A stretch of 64,000 bases of DNA from Cupriavidus sp. WKF15 (GCF_029278605.1 NZ_CP119572.1:620001-684000); one strand, 5' to 3'; shown: positions 37,813 to 47,049, counted from the first letter of the stretch. Numbers and translations are program-made. The notes: generated from the sequence alone by a model not told the origin.

Positions 37813-39078
37813 ATGAAGGAGCCTGCATTGCATCTTACAACCTACCCCTTGGACCATGCGGACACGCCCGAAGAGGTGGGACTTTCCACGCGGCATCTGC
37901 AGGCTTTCTCGTCGTTGCTCAACGCCGATGTCGACCGGCGCAAGATCCCAGGGGCTGTGGTACTGGTGGCGCGTAGCGGACGGATTGCCTGGTTCGAAGC
38001 TATTGGATTCGAGCAGGCGGATGCGCCGTCTCGTCCGATGCAGCGTCATTCGGTCTTCCGCATTGCCGCGCTAACCCGGCCGGTCGTCGGCGTGGCGGCG
38101 CTGACGTTGTTGGAAGAAGGCCGACTAGCCCTGAATGATCCGGTCGAACGTTACATTCCCGAGTTCGCCCGCCTGCAGGTCGGCGTCGAGTCGGTCGATG
38201 GAAAAACTGGCGAGAGCCGCCTTGCGCTCGAGCCCGTGCGCCGCGCCATGACTGTGCACGACCTGTTCCGGCACACGTCCGGCCTGACCTACGGGCAGTT
38301 TGGCGATTCGCTGGTGAAGCGCCAGTATCGCGAAAACAGATTAATGGACCCCGGACAGACCAACGCCGAGATGGTCGCCAAGCTCGCGGCCATCCCACTG
38401 CAATGCCAGCCAGGTGCGGTATTCGAGTATGGCATGTCCACCGACGTGCTTGGCCGCGTCATTGAGATCGTCTCCGGCATGGATCTCGACCGCTTCGTGG
38501 CCGAGCGCGTGACGCGACCGCTGCGTATGCATGCGACCGACTTCCGGCTGGTCCGGCAGGACGGTGCGGGCCTGGCGTTGCCGTTCTGCGATTCCGGCGC
38601 GCCCAACCCGGTGTTCGACTATGACGAGAGCAATCCGCCCCGGTGGCACTCCGGCGGTGCCGGCCTGCTGTCTACGGCCGGCGACTACGCGCGCTTCTGC
38701 CAGATGCTGCTGAATGGCGGTGTGCTCGATGGCGTACGCCTGCTCTCACGAAAGAGCGTCGAGCTGATGCTGAGCAGCCACCTGCCCCCGACCGTGGACT
38801 ACGGCAGTAGAACGAGAGGGCTTGGCCTCAACGCGCCGTTGCCTGAACTGGGTCAGGGTCACGGCCTGGCCGTGGGTGTGCGCACCGAGCTGGGCTTGTG
38901 CCCGGTGCCAGGTTCGGTCGGCGATTTTTACTGGGGCGGCGCGCTTGGGACCTATTTCTGGGCAGACCCAAAGGAGCAATTGGTCGCCATCCTGATGCTG
39001 CAGGCAAACGACCCCGCGACACGCGTCGGCTACCGGGCCCTGCTGCGCAACGTTGTTTACGGTGCGCTCGAAGACTGA
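37813..39078 (+). CDS. Serine-hydrolase/beta-lactamase-fold protein lacking the Ser-x-x-Lys motif
   Basis: A protein of about 421 residues of the class C beta-lactamase/esterase family, with LTLLEEGRLALNDPVERYIPEF, LFRHTSGLTYG, EYGMSTDVLGRVIEIVSG (the Tyr motif) and WGGALGTYFW. Where active relatives have Ser-x-x-Lys in the first helix (usually ASMTKP), this one reads RIAALTRPVVGV, so both the nucleophile and the base are replaced. It is likely inactive as a hydrolase or altered in use. A TTG at 37828 after AAGGAG is an alternative start. It is in line with the downstream reductase and SDR genes. Confidence 0.85.
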   Translation: MKEPALHLTTYPLDHADTPEEVGLSTRHLQAFSSLLNADVDRRKIPGAVVLVARSGRIAWFEAIGFEQADAPSRPMQRHSVFRIAALTRPVVGVAALTLLEEGRLALNDPVERYIPEFARLQVGVESVDGKTGESRLALEPVRRAMTVHDLFRHTSGLTYGQFGDSLVKRQYRENRLMDPGQTNAEMVAKLAAIPLQCQPGAVFEYGMSTDVLGRVIEIVSGMDLDRFVAERVTRPLRMHATDFRLVRQDGAGLALPFCDSGAPNPVFDYDESNPPRWHSGGAGLLSTAGDYARFCQMLLNGGVLDGVRLLSRKSVELMLSSHLPPTVDYGSRTRGLGLNAPLPELGQGHGLAVGVRTELGLCPVPGSVGDFYWGGALGTYFWADPKEQLVAILMLQANDPATRVGYRALLRNVVYGALED

Positions 39079-39141
39079 GCGTACGGCCGCATTGTGGTGA
39101 CCGGCAGCGCGGCGCCGGTCGCAATTTCTGGAGAAGCACGT

Positions 39142-40161
39142 ATGAAGCAAATGAACCGGCGCTGGATCCTCAAGCAGCGTCCCCTCGGCGATATCGGCGA
39201 CGACGACCTTCAGCTTGTTGAAGCCCCGATCGCAGAGCCGCAAGACGGCGAGATCCTGGTGCGCAACATCTACCTCATGGTGGCGCCGACCAACCGTGTC
39301 TGGATGAGCGAAATCGACCAGTACATGGCGCCGGTGGCACTGGGCGAGGTGATGCGAGGCGTCACCATGGGGATGGTCGTCGAGTCCCGCCATCCGGACT
39401 TCAGGCCCGGCGACATCGTCGAAGGTGGCATGGCCTGGGAAGAGTACTCGGTGACGAAGACCGCCAGGCGCGTCCCGGTGGAGTACGGGCTGCCCCTGCA
39501 CGCATTCGCGAGCGCAATGGGCAACTCCGGCATGACCGCCTACTTCGGCATGCTCGATATTGCCAGGCCGAAAGCCGGCGACACCATCGTGGTGTCGGCC
39601 GCTGCGGGCGGCGTCGGCTCGATCGCCGGCCAGATCGGCAAGATACTCGGATGCCGCGTTGTGGGCATTGCAGGCGGGCAGGAAAAATGTCGGCTCGTCA
39701 CAGAAGAGTTCGGCCTGGATGCTTGCATCGACTACAAGGGCGACAACCTGCTTGCCAGGCTTCGCACGGCCTGCCCGAACGGCATCGACGTCGATTTTGA
39801 GAACGTAGGCGGGGACACCATGGACGCCGTGCTGGCGCTCATCAATCCGGGCGCACGCATCGCGCTTTGCGGCATGATCTCGACCTATAACGCAAGTGGT
39901 GACTGGTGGAGCCCGAAGATGTTCCGCAACGTCATCATGAAACGGGCCCGGATCGAGGGATTCCTCATCGCCGACTACCGTTCGAGATTTCCGGAAGCCC
40001 TGGAAGTCATGGCGCAATGGATCAGGGACGGGCTGCTCAAATACCGGGTCGACATTGTCGACGGCATCGAGCAGGCGCCTGCCGCCCTGAACCGCCTGTT
40101 CACGGGCAAGAACATTGGCAAGCAGCTCGTGCGCTTGTCGCCGGAACCCATCATCGGCTGA
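39142..40161 (+). CDS. NADP-dependent MDR oxidoreductase, leukotriene-B4-dehydrogenase/CurA-like
   Basis: A 339-residue enzyme of the zinc-free double-bond reductase group. N-terminal RRWILKQRPLGDIGDDDLQL and VRNIYLMVAPTNRVWMSE are typical, followed by MPNS-like ASAMGNSGMTAYFGML and the cofactor motif VSAAAGGVGSIAGQIGKILG (about residues 150-169). The start follows GGAGAAG by 6 bases. It would reduce an alpha,beta-unsaturated ketone or similar bond with NADPH, which may link it to the transhydrogenase genes downstream. Confidence 0.9.
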   Translation: MKQMNRRWILKQRPLGDIGDDDLQLVEAPIAEPQDGEILVRNIYLMVAPTNRVWMSEIDQYMAPVALGEVMRGVTMGMVVESRHPDFRPGDIVEGGMAWEEYSVTKTARRVPVEYGLPLHAFASAMGNSGMTAYFGMLDIARPKAGDTIVVSAAAGGVGSIAGQIGKILGCRVVGIAGGQEKCRLVTEEFGLDACIDYKGDNLLARLRTACPNGIDVDFENVGGDTMDAVLALINPGARIALCGMISTYNASGDWWSPKMFRNVIMKRARIEGFLIADYRSRFPEALEVMAQWIRDGLLKYRVDIVDGIEQAPAALNRLFTGKNIGKQLVRLSPEPIIG

Positions 40162-40177
40162 GTGTGGCTACCCTTAC

Positions 40178-41071
40178 ATGCCAACGTCCATGATCCACCC
40201 AGATCTCAACAGTCACGACTCGCAAGACACAACCGGTAAGGCCGATCGCGGCGCCCGGCCTCGCCTGCACGATTTCCGGGGCAAGGCGGCAATCATTACC
40301 GGCGCCGCGTCGGGCATCGGCCTGGCACTTGCCAAGGCACTGGCGGCGCGCGGTGCTGATCTCGCGCTTGCCGACATCGACGCGCGGGGGCTCGAAGCAG
40401 CGCGCGCCCGGCTCGCACCGACCGGCAGGCGCGTCTGCACGCGCGTCCTCGACGTGTCGTCCGATGCGGACGTGCGTGACGCGGCAGTGGAATTCGAAGC
40501 AAAGCTGGGTCGTGTCCATCTTGTCTTCAATAATGCTGGCATCGATATGAGTGGCGAACTGGCGTCGCTATCCGAGCAGGACTGGATGCGCGTGTTCGGA
40601 GTCAACGTGTTCGGCGTAGTTCATGGCATCCGTCATTTCCTGCCGCTGCTGCGCCGCCACGCCGAGCCAGCCCATTTCGTCAACACGGCGTCAGGCGCTG
40701 GCTTCTGGGTGAACCACGCGTTTCCGATGGGTGCCTACGCGGCCACGAAATACAGCGTGCTGGCCCTTTCCGAAGCCCTCGAACAGGAGCTCCGCGGCAC
40801 TGGCATCGGAGTTTCGGTACTTTGCCCGGGCCCGGTGAAGACCCCCATCGCCGAACGCTCAAGTCATACGAGCGAACAGTTCAAGGCCAGTGTTGCCGCA
40901 GGCGCAGCCCCGGAGTTGGTGGCCAGCCAGACGCTGGAGGCGATCGGTTCTGGCGAGTTCTACATCTTCACGCCGACGCGCATGCGGCCGCGCGTGGAAG
41001 CACGTTTCGCGCGCATTCTCGATGCGCTGGAGCGCGCCCCCTCCATGACCAACGGACCTGCCACGTCATGA
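40178..41071 (+). CDS. Short-chain dehydrogenase/reductase
   Basis: A 297-residue classical SDR. Cofactor motif TGAASGIGLALAKALA (about residues 44-59), NNAGIDMSGEL and the active YAATKYSVL with the Tyr-x-x-x-Lys pair (about residues 188-192); the serine lies in NTASGAG. It begins shortly after the MDR gene, and its stop overlaps the next ATG as ATGA. The start could be 40178 or 40190; neither has a clear ribosome site. Likely acts on an alcohol/ketone in the island pathway. Confidence 0.88.
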   Translation: MPTSMIHPDLNSHDSQDTTGKADRGARPRLHDFRGKAAIITGAASGIGLALAKALAARGADLALADIDARGLEAARARLAPTGRRVCTRVLDVSSDADVRDAAVEFEAKLGRVHLVFNNAGIDMSGELASLSEQDWMRVFGVNVFGVVHGIRHFLPLLRRHAEPAHFVNTASGAGFWVNHAFPMGAYAATKYSVLALSEALEQELRGTGIGVSVLCPGPVKTPIAERSSHTSEQFKASVAAGAAPELVASQTLEAIGSGEFYIFTPTRMRPRVEARFARILDALERAPSMTNGPATS

Positions 41072-41349
41072 TTCACCTCATCTTCCTGTGCAAGCGGCGC
41101 GCCGATGTGGACCTCCAGGCGTCCCTGCACTCGCCGTTGGCGGCAGGCCTGCCGGGCGTGCGCCGCTACGTCCAGAACACCGTGTTACCTGTGCCCTGCC
41201 TAGCTCCGCAGTACGACAGCGTGGACGAGATCTGGATTAACGATGCGGCTGCTGTCGACCGCTTGATGCACAGCGGGGCTTACAGCAGGTCTGCACTGGC
41301 AGGTACAGGTAACAAGATCGGGATCTTGCGGCGCCGGGGTGTAGATCGC
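41068..41349 (+). CDS. EthD-domain-like small protein, probably degraded
   Basis: It starts in an ATGA overlap with the SDR. MIHLIFLCKRRADVD is the usual EthD beginning, and GLPGVRRYVQNTV and YDSVDEIWINDAAAVDRLM also fit, but about 15 residues in the first helix region are missing. The frame runs on without a stop into the dioxygenase remnant (to 41625), so the native end is lost. EthD-like proteins often accompany ring or ether degradation genes. Function doubtful. Confidence 0.6.
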
Positions 41350-41350
41350 C

Positions 41351-41726
41351 ATGCAACGCATGATCGAGGGCCTGCGAGCCCGCTTCAGCGGTGGCCGCCT
41401 AGCCAAGATGACGGGCAACGACAAGGTGCACTCGGCGATTCACTTGATCGCGCACACGGACCGGGAAACGAACCGCAAGGCGCTTTATGTCGGCCGCCTG
41501 CACAGGGCGCAGTGCATCGAAGGCATGACCAAAGCCGAAAACCGTCCGCTGCTCGACTTCCTGTACGAGCACTCGACCTCGCCCGACATCGTCTACCGCC
41601 ACATGTGGCAGGAAGGCGCTGTTGATGTGGGACAACCGTTGCACCATGCACTACCCCGTGCACGACTACGGCAACGCCGTGCGCGTGCTGAACCGCGTCA
41701 CCCTCGAAGGCGAAGTGTCGGTCTGA
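41351..41726 (+). pseudogene. Remnant of a TauD/TfdA-family dioxygenase (copy 2)
   Basis: C-terminal third only. IEGLRARFSGGRLAKM, HTDRETNRKALYVG, GMTKAENRPLLDFLYEH and YRHMWQEG are in one frame. A one-base deletion near 41620 then moves the ending LMWDNRCTMHYPVHDYG and RVLNRVTLEGEVSV to another frame. It retains more of the gene than copy 1 at 37530. Confidence 0.85.
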
Positions 41727-41828
41727 GCGCGCCATGGCATGACAACGCGTGCTGGCTCGGGCGCTGGCATGTGACCACCTGCCCGGGTTCCCGCAGCGGG
41801 ACCGGCCGGGCCAATCGGAGACTGGACA

Positions 41829-42947
41829 ATGCAGATAGGGATCCCGACTGAGATCCGGCCGGGGGAGGCGCGTGTTGCCGCCACCCCGGAAACGGTCAAG
41901 AAATATGTCGCACAGGGCCACCAGGTGATCGTACAGGCCGGCGCCGGCGTGCGCGCCAGCCAGCCTGATAATGCCTACGAAGCCGCGGGCGCCCGCATCG
42001 GCACCGCCGCCCAAGCGCTGGGTGCTGACCTCGTCCTTAAGGTGCACGCGCCCGACGTCGAGGAACTGCCGCGAATCCGGCGCGGCGCCGTGCTGGCGGG
42101 CATGCTCAATCCCTTCGACACTGAAAACAAGGCGCGCATGTTCGCTGCGGGCATCACCGCCTTCGCGCTCGAAGCCGTACCGCGCACCACGCGCGCGCAG
42201 AGCATGGACGTGCTCTCCTCGCAGGCCAATATCGCCGGCTACAAGGCCGTGCTGGTGGCCGCGCACCACTACCAGCGCTTTATGCCGATGCTGATGACCG
42301 CCGCAGGCACCGTCAAGGCCGCGCGCGTGCTGATCCTCGGCGCCGGCGTGGCCGGCCTGCAGGCCATCGCCACGGCCAAGCGCCTGGGCGCGGTGATCGA
42401 GGCCTCGGACGTGCGCCCGGCCGTGAAGGAGCAGATCGAATCGCTCGGCGGCAAGTTCCTGGACGTGCCGTTTATCACCGACGAAGAGCGCGAGATCGCG
42501 CAGGGCGTAGGCGGCTATGCCCGCCCGATGCCGCCGGACTGGATGCGCCGCCAGGCCGAACTGGTCCACGAGCGCGCCAAGCAGGCCGACATCATCATCA
42601 CCACCGCGCTGATCCCGGGCCGCAAGGCGCCGGTGCTGCTGCAGGAAGCGACCGTGCAGCAAATGAAGCCTGGTTCGGTAGTGGTCGACCTGGCCGCCGC
42701 GCAGGGCGGCAACTGTCCGCTGACCGTGGCCGACGAAGTGGTCGAGCGCCATGGCGTGATTCTGGTCGGGCACACCAACCTCGCCAGCATGGTCGCGGCC
42801 GACGCCTCGGCGCTCTATGCCCGCAACGTGCTGGACTTCCTCAAGCTCATCATCGACAAGGAAGGCCAGTTCACGCTCAACCTCGAAGACGACATCGTCG
42901 CGGCCTGCCTGATGACGCGGCGCGAAGAAGAGGCCTTGGCCTGCTAA
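41829..42947 (+). CDS. pntAA: NAD(P) transhydrogenase, alpha subunit part 1
   Basis: The NAD(H)-binding domain I (372 aa) of proton-pumping transhydrogenase. It starts MQIGIPTEIRPGEARVAATP and carries the VLSSQANIAGYKAV segment and the nucleotide motif LILGAGVAGLQAIATAKRLG (about residues 165-184), then RPAVKEQIESLGGKF. This three-subunit form (PntAA, PntAB, PntB) is common in alpha- and betaproteobacteria. It lies within the catabolic cargo, in line with NADPH-using reductases, and is followed 10 bases later by pntAB. A supply of NADPH for the pathway is plausible. Confidence 0.95.
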   Translation: MQIGIPTEIRPGEARVAATPETVKKYVAQGHQVIVQAGAGVRASQPDNAYEAAGARIGTAAQALGADLVLKVHAPDVEELPRIRRGAVLAGMLNPFDTENKARMFAAGITAFALEAVPRTTRAQSMDVLSSQANIAGYKAVLVAAHHYQRFMPMLMTAAGTVKAARVLILGAGVAGLQAIATAKRLGAVIEASDVRPAVKEQIESLGGKFLDVPFITDEEREIAQGVGGYARPMPPDWMRRQAELVHERAKQADIIITTALIPGRKAPVLLQEATVQQMKPGSVVVDLAAAQGGNCPLTVADEVVERHGVILVGHTNLASMVAADASALYARNVLDFLKLIIDKEGQFTLNLEDDIVAACLMTRREEEALAC

Positions 42948-42957
42948 GGAGAGATCG

Positions 42958-43269
42958 ATGGAAATGGTGAACCACACGGTGATCAACCTGATCATCTTTG
43001 TGCTGGCGATCTACGTGGGTTACCACGTGGTGTGGACGGTCACGCCCGCGCTGCACACCCCGCTGATGGCCGTGACCAATGCAATCTCGGCCATCATCAT
43101 CGTCGGCGCCATGCTGGCGGCCGGCCTGACCGAGGGCGCCACGGGCCGCATCATGGGCACGCTGGCAGTCGCCCTGGCCGCCGTCAACGTGTTCGGCGGC
43201 TTCCTGGTGACGCAGCGCATGCTGGAGATGTTCAAGAAGAAAGAGCCCAAGACCAAGGGAGGTGCGTGA
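42958..43269 (+). CDS. pntAB: NAD(P) transhydrogenase, alpha subunit part 2 (membrane)
   Basis: A small membrane subunit of 103 aa with three hydrophobic helices (INLIIFVLAIYVGYHVVW, LMAVTNAISAIIIVGAMLAA and MGTLAVALAAVNVFGGFLV) and a Lys-rich end. TPLMAVTNAISAI is the signature segment of the proton channel. GGAGAG lies just before the start, and the stop overlaps the pntB start in ATGA. Confidence 0.95.
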   Translation: MEMVNHTVINLIIFVLAIYVGYHVVWTVTPALHTPLMAVTNAISAIIIVGAMLAAGLTEGATGRIMGTLAVALAAVNVFGGFLVTQRMLEMFKKKEPKTKGGA

Positions 43270-44738
43270 TGACCGAACTCGTCAGCATGAACCTTGTCAC
43301 CCTGCTCTACCTGGTCGCCTCGGTCTGCTTCATCCAGGCGCTCAAGGGGCTCTCGCACCCGGCTTCGGCCCGCAAGGGCAATGCCTTCGGCATGATCGGC
43401 ATGGCCATTGCCGTGGTCACCACGCTGGTGCTGATCATCAAGCTCAAGAACGAGTTCCTGGCGGCCGGCACGGCGCAGTCCTCGGTCGGTTCGGGCCTGG
43501 CGCTGATCTTCGGCGCGCTGGTGGTCGGCGGCGGCATCGGCGCCTACGTGGCGAAGAAGGTCGAGATGACCAAGATGCCGGAACTGGTCGCGGCCATGCA
43601 CTCGCTGATCGGTCTGGCCGCGGTGTTCATCGCCGTGGCCGCCGTGGCGGAGCCTTCGGCCTTCGGCATCGCGCCGGCGGGCTCGCATGAGATCCCGACG
43701 GGCAACCGTATCGAACTGTTCATCGGCTGCTTCGTCGGTGCCATCACGTTCTCGGGCTCCGTGATCGCCTTCGGCAAGCTGGCCGGGCGCTACAAGTTCC
43801 GCCTGTTCCAGGGTGCGCCGGTGGTGTTCGCCGGCCAGCACATGCTGAACCTGGCGCTGGCGGTGGCGATGCTCGGCTTCGGCATTGCGTTCTTCATGAC
43901 GCAGGACTGGCTGCCGTTCCTGGTGATGCTGGCCATTGCCTTCGTGCTGGGCGTGTTGATCATCATCCCGATCGGCGGTGCCGACATGCCGGTGGTGGTG
44001 TCGATGCTGAACTCGTACTCGGGCTGGGCGGCGGCCGGCATCGGTTTCTCGCTGAACAACCCGATGCTGATCATCGCCGGCTCGCTGGTGGGCTCAAGCG
44101 GTGCCATCCTCTCGTACATCATGTGCAAGGCGATGAACCGCTCGTTCTTCAACGTCCTGCTGGGTGGCTTCGGCGGCGCGACAGCGGCGGCGAGCGCGGG
44201 CGATCAGCAGCAGCGCCCGGTCAAGTCGGGCTCCGCCGACGACGCGGCCTTCCTGATGGGCAACGCCGAGACCGTGATCATCGTGCCGGGCTATGGCCTG
44301 GCCGTAGCGCGCGCCCAACACGCACTCAAGGAACTGACCGAGAAGCTGCACGAGAAGGGCGTGACGGTGAAGTACGCGATCCACCCGGTGGCGGGCCGCA
44401 TGCCGGGCCACATGAACGTGCTGCTGGCCGAAGCCGAAGTGCCGTACGACATGGTCTTCGAGATGGAAGACATCAACAGCGAGTTCGGCCAGGCCGACGT
44501 GGTGCTGGTGCTGGGCGCCAACGACGTGGTGAACCCGGCGGCCAAGACCGATCCGAACTCGCCGATCGCCGGCATGCCGATCCTGGAAGCCTACAAGGCC
44601 AAGACCATCATCGTGAACAAGCGCTCGATGGCCGCCGGCTACGCCGGGCTGGACAACGAACTGTTCTACATGGACAAGACCATGATGGTGTTCGGCGACG
44701 CCAAGAAGGTAGTCGAGGACATGCTCAAGGCCGCTTGA
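43269..44738 (+). CDS. pntB: NAD(P) transhydrogenase, beta subunit
   Basis: A 489-residue subunit with about nine membrane helices and the C-terminal NADP(H)-binding domain III. Features are GLSHPASARKGNAFGMIGM, FGGATAAASAGDQQQRPVK, the nucleotide motif IVPGYGLAVARAQHALKEL and YAIHPVAGRMPGHMNVLLAEA (about residues 370-390). It completes the pntAA-AB-B operon. The next gene starts 41 bases later, so it may be cotranscribed. Confidence 0.95.
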   Translation: MTELVSMNLVTLLYLVASVCFIQALKGLSHPASARKGNAFGMIGMAIAVVTTLVLIIKLKNEFLAAGTAQSSVGSGLALIFGALVVGGGIGAYVAKKVEMTKMPELVAAMHSLIGLAAVFIAVAAVAEPSAFGIAPAGSHEIPTGNRIELFIGCFVGAITFSGSVIAFGKLAGRYKFRLFQGAPVVFAGQHMLNLALAVAMLGFGIAFFMTQDWLPFLVMLAIAFVLGVLIIIPIGGADMPVVVSMLNSYSGWAAAGIGFSLNNPMLIIAGSLVGSSGAILSYIMCKAMNRSFFNVLLGGFGGATAAASAGDQQQRPVKSGSADDAAFLMGNAETVIIVPGYGLAVARAQHALKELTEKLHEKGVTVKYAIHPVAGRMPGHMNVLLAEAEVPYDMVFEMEDINSEFGQADVVLVLGANDVVNPAAKTDPNSPIAGMPILEAYKAKTIIVNKRSMAAGYAGLDNELFYMDKTMMVFGDAKKVVEDMLKAA

Positions 44739-44779
44739 CAACGGAACCGAAATTCATGCCAAACATTCAGGGAGACAAC

Positions 44780-45568
44780 ATGCTGCGCCCCGCAACCCCG
44801 CCCCATCCGTTTGCCGACCTCCAAGGCAAGGTCGCCCTCGTCACCGGCGCATTTGGTGGACTCGGCAAGCACTTCGCGAAGACGCTGGCGCGTGCCGGCT
44901 GCCATGTCACGCTGGCCGGCCGGCGCGTAGCGGAGGGCGAAACCCTGCTGGCAGAACTGCGCGAGCAGGGCGCGATAGGCTGCGTCGTCGCACTCGACGT
45001 GCGAAACCCAGCATCGGTACAGGCCGCCTTCGAGGCTGCGCAGCGCGAGCTGGGACCCATCGGGATCGTTATCAACAGCGCCGGCATCGCGTCAACCGCG
45101 CCGGCACTGGAGGTGAGCGAGGACGACTGGCAAACCGTCATCGACACCAACCTCAACGGCGCTTGGCGGGTCGCGCAATGCGCCGCCAGGATGATGCGCG
45201 AGGCGGGCACCGGCGGCAGCATCGTCAATATCGCGTCCATCCTCGGACTGCGCGTCGCCCAGCAGGTGCCGGCTTACACGGCGGCCAAGGCGGGACTTAT
45301 TCACCTGACGCGCTCGCTGGCGCTGGAATGGGCGCGCCATGACATCCGCATCAACGCGCTGGCGCCTGGTTACTTCGAGACGGACATCAACCGGAGCTTC
45401 TTCGAGACCGACAGGGGTCAGGCGCGGATTAAGCGGATTCCGCAGCGCCGTCTCGGGCGTCCGTCCCAGCTCGACGGGGCCCTGCTGCTGCTCGCCTCCA
45501 GCGCCTCGGACTACATGACCGGCACTGTCCTGGCCGTCGATGGCGGCCACTCCATCAGCTCAATCTGA
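44780..45568 (+). CDS. Short-chain dehydrogenase/reductase
   Basis: A 262-residue classical SDR. Cofactor motif TGAFGGLGKHFAKTLARAG (about residues 23-41), INSAGIAST, active serine in NIASILG and YTAAKAGLIHL for Tyr-x-x-x-Lys (about residues 165-169), ending in VLAVDGGHSISSI. GGGAGA 5 bases before the ATG at 44780 supports this start over one at 44756. It lies between the transhydrogenase and the phosphotransferase-fold gene, the latter often paired with acyl-CoA metabolism. Confidence 0.9.
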   Translation: MLRPATPPHPFADLQGKVALVTGAFGGLGKHFAKTLARAGCHVTLAGRRVAEGETLLAELREQGAIGCVVALDVRNPASVQAAFEAAQRELGPIGIVINSAGIASTAPALEVSEDDWQTVIDTNLNGAWRVAQCAARMMREAGTGGSIVNIASILGLRVAQQVPAYTAAKAGLIHLTRSLALEWARHDIRINALAPGYFETDINRSFFETDRGQARIKRIPQRRLGRPSQLDGALLLLASSASDYMTGTVLAVDGGHSISSI

Positions 45569-45599
45569 GCGCCGCCCACGCCTTTACGAGGAAATGACC

Positions 45600-46667
45600 A
45601 TGCAAGTCACCGACCCGCCGGCGGCGAATGCCGGCGGCCCGACCCAATTCGACAGCAGCGCCCTGGCTCACTACCTACTCGCCCACGGTCTGATCGACCG
45701 TCCCGTGCTGAGTGTCGAACGCTTCGCCGGTGGGCAGTCCAATCCGACCTACCGGATCGCCTGCGGTCCGCGCCAATATGTCCTGCGGACGAAGCCGCAA
45801 GGTCACCTGGTATCGTCGGCGCATGCCATCGACCGCGAGTACCGTGTCATGGAAGCGCTGCAGGGCAGCGACGTGCCGGTGCCACGCACGTTCCTCTATT
45901 GCGAGGATGCGTCCCTCGTCGGCAGCCCGTTCTATGTTATGGAGTTCCTGCAGGGACGGGTGATGTTCGACCAATCCCTGCCCGGCCTGTCCTCCGCGCA
46001 GCGCGCCGATGTGTACCGCGAGATGAACCGCGTCATCGCTGCCCTGCACAGGGTCGACTATCGGGCCGCTGGGCTCGGCGACTATGGCAAGACCGGCGGC
46101 TATATTGCGCGACAGGTGCGGCGATGGACGAACCAATGCCGGGAGACCGGCATGGACGGCAATCCTGCGCTGGCGGCGCTGGTCGACTGGCTGCCACACC
46201 ACATTCCGGAGGACGATCCAACCTCCTTGGTGCATGGCGACTACCGGCTCGACAATCTCGTCTTCCATCCCACCGAGCCGCTCGTGCTCGGCGTGCTGGA
46301 CTGGGAACTCTCGACGCTCGGGCATCCCCTCGCGGACCTCGCCTATCACTGCATTAGTTGGCACATCCCCGCCGACCTCTGGCGCGGCATCGGAGGCCTC
46401 GACCTGCAGGCGCTGGGTATTCCCGACGAGGCGACCTACCTGCAATGGTACGGGCGCGGCTGTGGCGCCCAAGGCATCGAGCATTGGGACTTCTACCTCG
46501 CCTACAACCTGTTCCGGCTCGCCGCCATTATGCATGGCATTGCCCAGCGGGCAAGGAGCGGCAATGCTGCCGCAGCCGACGCGGTGGAAACCGGCCGCAA
46601 GGCGATCCCACTGGCGGAGCTCGGATGGAAGTACGCGATGCGCCAAGCTAGCGCATCCCTCGCCTGA
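45600..46667 (+). CDS. Aminoglycoside-phosphotransferase-fold protein (ACAD10/11-type kinase-like)
   Basis: A 355-residue protein with the APH fold: FAGGQSNPTYRIA (glycine loop), YVLRTKPQG (Lys), the catalytic VHGDYRLDNLVFHP (about residues 213-226) and VLDWELSTLGHPLADLAYH (metal Asp). This matches the group linked to acyl-CoA dehydrogenases in degradation clusters, thought to phosphorylate hydroxyacyl-CoA compounds, not to antibiotic resistance. GAGGAA 8 bases upstream supports the ATG at 45600; 45594 is closer than usual. Confidence 0.87.
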   Translation: MQVTDPPAANAGGPTQFDSSALAHYLLAHGLIDRPVLSVERFAGGQSNPTYRIACGPRQYVLRTKPQGHLVSSAHAIDREYRVMEALQGSDVPVPRTFLYCEDASLVGSPFYVMEFLQGRVMFDQSLPGLSSAQRADVYREMNRVIAALHRVDYRAAGLGDYGKTGGYIARQVRRWTNQCRETGMDGNPALAALVDWLPHHIPEDDPTSLVHGDYRLDNLVFHPTEPLVLGVLDWELSTLGHPLADLAYHCISWHIPADLWRGIGGLDLQALGIPDEATYLQWYGRGCGAQGIEHWDFYLAYNLFRLAAIMHGIAQRARSGNAAAADAVETGRKAIPLAELGWKYAMRQASASLA

Positions 46668-46932
46668 CGAATCGAAAATGGCCCAGCGTGTTGATGAAGC
46701 CGGTATAGGTCACGCGGTCACCGACCGCCACATTGGTCACATCCTGAGCGACGGCATGGACAATGCCGGACGCTTCCACGCCCATGCCATTGGGAAGCGG
46801 TACTGGGTACGCGCAGTTGCGGAAATAGGTGTCGGAATAGTTCAGGCCAACCGCCACGATCAGGTGCAGAAGCGGTTCGTGATGCAGGGCATGGAACCCG
46901 TACCGTCCCAGACCTTGCCGCAACTTAGCCAC
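46648..46932 (-). pseudogene. Fragment of an NADPH:quinone reductase gene
   Basis: On the opposite strand to its neighbours. The reading AVGLNYSDTYFRN, YPVPLPNGMGVEASGIVHA and VAVGDRVTYTGFINTLG is the N-terminal part of the quinone reductase family, cut after about 65 recognisable residues and ending in unrelated codons. The upstream part is frameshifted. It marks another deletion or insertion junction. Confidence 0.8.
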
Positions 46933-47049
46933 GCGCTGAAAGCCGAATTCGGCCGCCGTGCCAACATCGTAAGACGTTCAATATTCAACCCTGATCTGAA
47001 CGTGTTTCCAACTTTGACAAGCCAGATTGCAACCTAAAGGAGAGCTTAA

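Noticed and set aside
45600..46667. Aminoglycoside resistance gene
   Set aside because: The fold is APH, but the length, motifs and neighbours fit the acyl-CoA-linked kinase-like group, not resistance enzymes.
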